From the NCBI GenBank assembly GCA_023443705.1, contig JAEZTD010000092.1:1-15639 (forward strand): a stretch of DNA of 15,639 bases. Reading direction: 5' to 3'. Shown here one piece after another: positions 13,718-15,639 of the stretch; position 1 is the first letter of the stretch; each line of letters begins with the position of its first letter. A program made the translations under genes and the position numbers. The DNA comes from Bacillota bacterium. Lineage in GTDB: Bacteria; Bacillota; Clostridia; Christensenellales; Aristaeellaceae. The notes under the pieces are model-generated. The model ran no database searches, was not told where the DNA came from, and worked only from the letters and a program-made list of their open reading frames with translations.

Positions 13718-13751
13718 AAAAAGAGCGGATACCCTGAAAGGATCCGCTCTT
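13718..13751 (-). terminator. Rho-independent terminator of cysK
   Basis: On the minus strand AAGAGCGGAT pairs with ATCCGCTCTT (10 perfect pairs, 13721-13730 with 13742-13751), followed by T's. It lies about 10 bp past the cysK stop and back to back with the metY terminator. Confidence 0.9.
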
Positions 13752-13760
13752 AATCATGCT

Positions 13761-14690
13761 TTATTGCGCGAACATCGGCGTGGACAGGTAGCGCTCGCCG
13801 GTATCCGGCAGCACGGCCACGATCAGCTTGCCGGCGTTCTCCGGGCGCTTGGCGAGCTCCGTCGCCGCCCAGATTGCGGCGCCCGAGGAGATGCCCACCA
13901 GAAGCCCTTCCCGCTGCGCCAGCGCCCGCCCGGTGGCGAAGGCATCGTCGTTCTCCACGCGGATGATCTCGTCATAGACGCCGGTGTTCAGTACCTGCGG
14001 CACAAAGCCCGCGCCGATGCCCTGAATCTTGTGGGGGCCGGGGGTGCCGCCGGACAGAACCGGCGATGCGGCGGGCTCCACCGCGACCACCTGGATGTTC
14101 GGGTTCTGTCCCTTCAGGTACTCGCCCGCGCCGGTAATCGTGCCGCCGGTGCCGACGCCGCCGACGAGGATGTCAACCTTGCCGTCGGTATCGCGCCAAA
14201 TTTCCGGGCCGGTGGTGCGCCGGTGGATCTCCGGGTTGGCGGGGTTGGCGAACTGGCCGGGGATGAAGCTGTTCGGCGTTTCCTGTGCCAGTTACTCCGC
14301 CTTGGAGATCGCGCCCTTCATGCCTTTTGCGCCCTCGGTCAGGACCAGCTCCGCGCCGTAGGCCTTCAGAAGGCTCCTGCGCTCGACGCTCATGGTCTCC
14401 GGCATCGTGAGGATCAATCGGTATCCGCGGGCGGCGGCGATCGCCGCAAGGCCGATGCCGGTATTGCCGCTGGTGGGTTCGATGATGACAGAGCCGGACG
14501 TCAGCGCGCCGCTCGCTTCGGCGGCATCGATCATCGCGGCGGCGATGCGGTCCTTGACGCTGCCGGCGGGGTTGAAGTACTCCAGCTTGCCCACAATGGT
14601 GGCCTTCAGTTCGCGCTCGCGGTTGTAGCTGGATAGCTCAAGCAGCGGGGTGTTGCCGATCAGCTCCGAGATATTCCGGGATACCTTCAT
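13761..14690 (-). pseudogene. cysK: Cysteine synthase A gene interrupted by a single in-frame TAA
   Basis: O-acetylserine sulfhydrylase: makes cysteine from O-acetylserine and sulfide with PLP. Read through, the frame is 309 codons, the normal CysK length, with NPAGSVKDR (40-48, PLP lysine K46), EPTSGNTGIG (71-80), GVGTGGTITG (PLP phosphate loop) and GISSGAA. Codon 133 is TAA (14292-14294), in ISKAE-stop-LAQETPNSF, where relatives read ISKAEELA; one G-to-T change from GAA explains it. No other stop or frameshift was seen, and codon use after the stop is normal. The first part (132 aa) lacks half the PLP site and should not work alone, and I see no ribosome site for restarting. The start is clear: AAGGAGG (14699-14705) at 8 nt. 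It may be a real recent nonsense mutation, a base-calling error or strain variation. Promoter and terminator are intact. Confidence 0.88.
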
Positions 14691-14758
14691 GGAAATTGCC
14701 TCCTTATATGGCGGTCGGATCTGGATATCATATAAAGCCCGTATGATTTGGTGGTTTA

Positions 14759-14787
14759 ATGATAGCGCATTTCGCTGCAGCTGTCAA
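14759..14787 (-). promoter_or_regulatory. Sigma-A promoter for cysK
   Basis: Minus strand TTGACA (14782-14787), 17 bp, then TATCAT (14759-14764). The leader is about 60 nt, with no hairpin plus T-tract and no upstream ORF carrying a ribosome site. The 14-mer GCGCGCTTGACAGC around the -35 is identical to that at metY. Confidence 0.85.
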
Positions 14788-14840
14788 GCGCGCCGCGAGA
14801 TTTTACAGTTCGTGGCAGATTCTGCGGTCTCCGGCAGGGG

Positions 14841-14869
14841 TTGACACCGGCGCGGTCATGCGTTAGGAT
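14841..14869 (+). promoter_or_regulatory. Sigma-A promoter for the HD-domain gene
   Basis: TTGACA (14841-14846), 17 bp, then TAGGAT (14864-14869). Initiation near 14876 leaves about 37 nt before the ATG at 14913. The open frame beginning at this TTG is therefore not the coding start. Confidence 0.75.
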
Positions 14870-14912
14870 AGACGAAAACGGCATTGTCGCATTCATGAAG
14901 GAGCGTATACGA

Positions 14913-15476
14913 ATGGGAAAGACGCTGACGAGAGACGAAGCATGGGAACTGCTCAGCCGATACAACCACGAGGAATTTCACTTAAAGCACGCGAAGGTTC
15001 TGGAAGGCGTCATGCGCTGGTACGCGCAGGAGATGGGCTGCGCGGAAGAAGCCGACTTCTGGGCGCAGGTGGGTCTTCTGCACGATCTGGACTTTGAAAT
15101 GTATCCGGATCAGCACTGCATAAAATCCCAGGAGATCATGCGCGTGGAAGGGCTTGACGAGTGCCTCATCCGCGCCACCGCCAGCCACGGCTATGGCATC
15201 ACCGTGGACATCGAGCCTCGGCACCCGATGGAGAAGGTGCTCTACGCCGTGGACGAGTTGACCGGCCTGATCGGCGCGGTGGCGCTGATGCGTCCGTCGA
15301 AGAGCGTGATGGACCTTGAGGTCAGGTCGGTCATGAAGAAGTTCAAAACCCTGAGCTTTGCGGCGGGCTGCTCCCGGGAGGTCATCCAGCGGGGCGCGGA
15401 CATGCTGGAATGGACGCTGGAGGATCTGATCGCGAAGACCATCCTGGCCATGCGGGCGCTGGAGGCGGCGGGTTGA
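14913..15476 (+). CDS. HD-domain metal-dependent phosphohydrolase-family protein
   Basis: A 187-residue HD-superfamily protein, a class of metal-dependent phosphohydrolases acting on nucleotides or similar phosphates. The likely metal ligands are H26 (HLKHAKV), the H57-D58 doublet in GLLHDLDFEMYP, H92 in TASHGYG and D114 in YAVDEL, the usual order for small HD proteins. There is no signal peptide or membrane helix. The ATG at 14913 has AAGGAG 9 nt upstream; a start at 14841 is rejected because it lies in the promoter. Proteins of this size are common in Bacillota and usually of unassigned substrate. It diverges from cysK across 222 bp carrying both promoters, with no sign of shared function. 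No clear terminator follows. Confidence 0.88.
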   Translation: MGKTLTRDEAWELLSRYNHEEFHLKHAKVLEGVMRWYAQEMGCAEEADFWAQVGLLHDLDFEMYPDQHCIKSQEIMRVEGLDECLIRATASHGYGITVDIEPRHPMEKVLYAVDELTGLIGAVALMRPSKSVMDLEVRSVMKKFKTLSFAAGCSREVIQRGADMLEWTLEDLIAKTILAMRALEAAG

Positions 15477-15517
15477 CCCTTCGTGGAATTTCACAAAACA
15501 TTTTCATAAAAAGGGTA

Positions 15518-15546
15518 TTTACAACGGCGCGCATCTTTGCTATAAT
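15518..15546 (+). promoter_or_regulatory. Sigma-A promoter for tRNA-Ala
   Basis: TTTACA (15518-15523), 17 bp, then a perfect TATAAT (15541-15546). Initiation near 15553 is about 13 nt before the mature tRNA 5' end. Confidence 0.88.
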
Positions 15547-15565
15547 ATGTTGCGTTGACCGATTC

Positions 15566-15639
15566 GGGGCATTAGTACAGTTGGTAGTACGCTACACTGG
15601 CAGTGTAGAGGTCAGGAGTTCGAGTCTCCTATGCTCCAC
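15566..15639 (+). tRNA. tRNA-Ala (anticodon GGC), 3' end cut by window edge
   Basis: A complete cloverleaf: acceptor GGGGCAT/ATGCTCC, D stem GTAC/GTAC, anticodon stem CTACA/TGTAG with loop CTGGCAG (anticodon GGC, 15599-15601), and T stem AGGAG/CTCCT with loop TTCGAGT. The acceptor third pair is G3-U70, the alanine identity element, with A73. The window ends after the first C of the probable encoded CCA. Confidence 0.96.

Noticed and set aside
14691..14735. Possible short upstream ORF in the cysK leader ending at the cysK ATG.
   Set aside because: No ribosome site precedes its ATG and it has no Cys codon, so it lacks the support seen for the metY leader ORF.
1..15639. Mobile elements, prophage genes, CRISPR arrays, toxin-antitoxin or defence islands.
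   Set aside because: No transposase, integrase, regularly spaced repeat or paired small toxin/antitoxin genes were seen; the nuclease-helicase stands alone, without defence partners.

Overview
The window is GC-rich (roughly 60% by eye) and densely packed. It has strong AAGGAGG-type ribosome sites and near-consensus sigma-A promoters (TTGACA-17-TATAAT). With this signal style, an anaerobic-type NrdD-like mini-protein, a YeiL-type Crp/Fnr regulator beside paired YdcZ (DUF606) transporters, and a RecB/Cas4-like nuclease fused to an XPD-like helicase, it looks like a GC-rich anaerobic Clostridia-type Bacillota, perhaps gut-derived. That placement is inferred from gene style only. There is no phage, insertion sequence, CRISPR array or plasmid function. 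It reads as ordinary chromosome.

Layout: (1) 1-4390, plus strand: the end of an RlmL-type THUMP RNA methyltransferase, overlapped by 4 bp by a GH127-like (DUF1680) protein, then a MATE exporter; probably one transcript. (2) 4391-4604: a convergent gap with a perfect 15-bp hairpin. (3) 4605-6560, minus: manA (mannose-6-phosphate isomerase) and a membrane-anchored GT2 glycosyltransferase, separated by 3 bp. (4) 6561-6647: a compact divergent promoter region with an 8-2-8 palindrome touching both promoters. (5) 6648-8984, plus: the nuclease-helicase fusion. (6) 9143-10479, minus: a sugar-phosphate nucleotidyltransferase and a 93-aa NrdD C-terminus-like protein, each with its own promoter. (7) 10546-12160: two tandem YdcZ membrane proteins facing a yeiL-like regulator across a perfect 18-bp palindrome. 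(8) 12188-14787: sulfur assimilation, with metY (O-acetylhomoserine sulfhydrylase) behind a consensus promoter and a 29-codon upstream ORF, facing cysK across back-to-back terminators. cysK carries one in-frame TAA. (9) 14841-15639: an HD-domain hydrolase and tRNA-Ala(GGC), cut by the window edge.

The points most worth a second look are the upstream ORF ahead of metY with Met-Cys-Arg-Met at its centre, the single nonsense codon in an otherwise intact cysK, the GH127-like protein that appears to lack most of the family's cysteine/zinc active site, and the two palindromic operators. I found no obviously new multi-gene system. The upstream-ORF/metY arrangement is the best candidate for an undescribed regulatory device.
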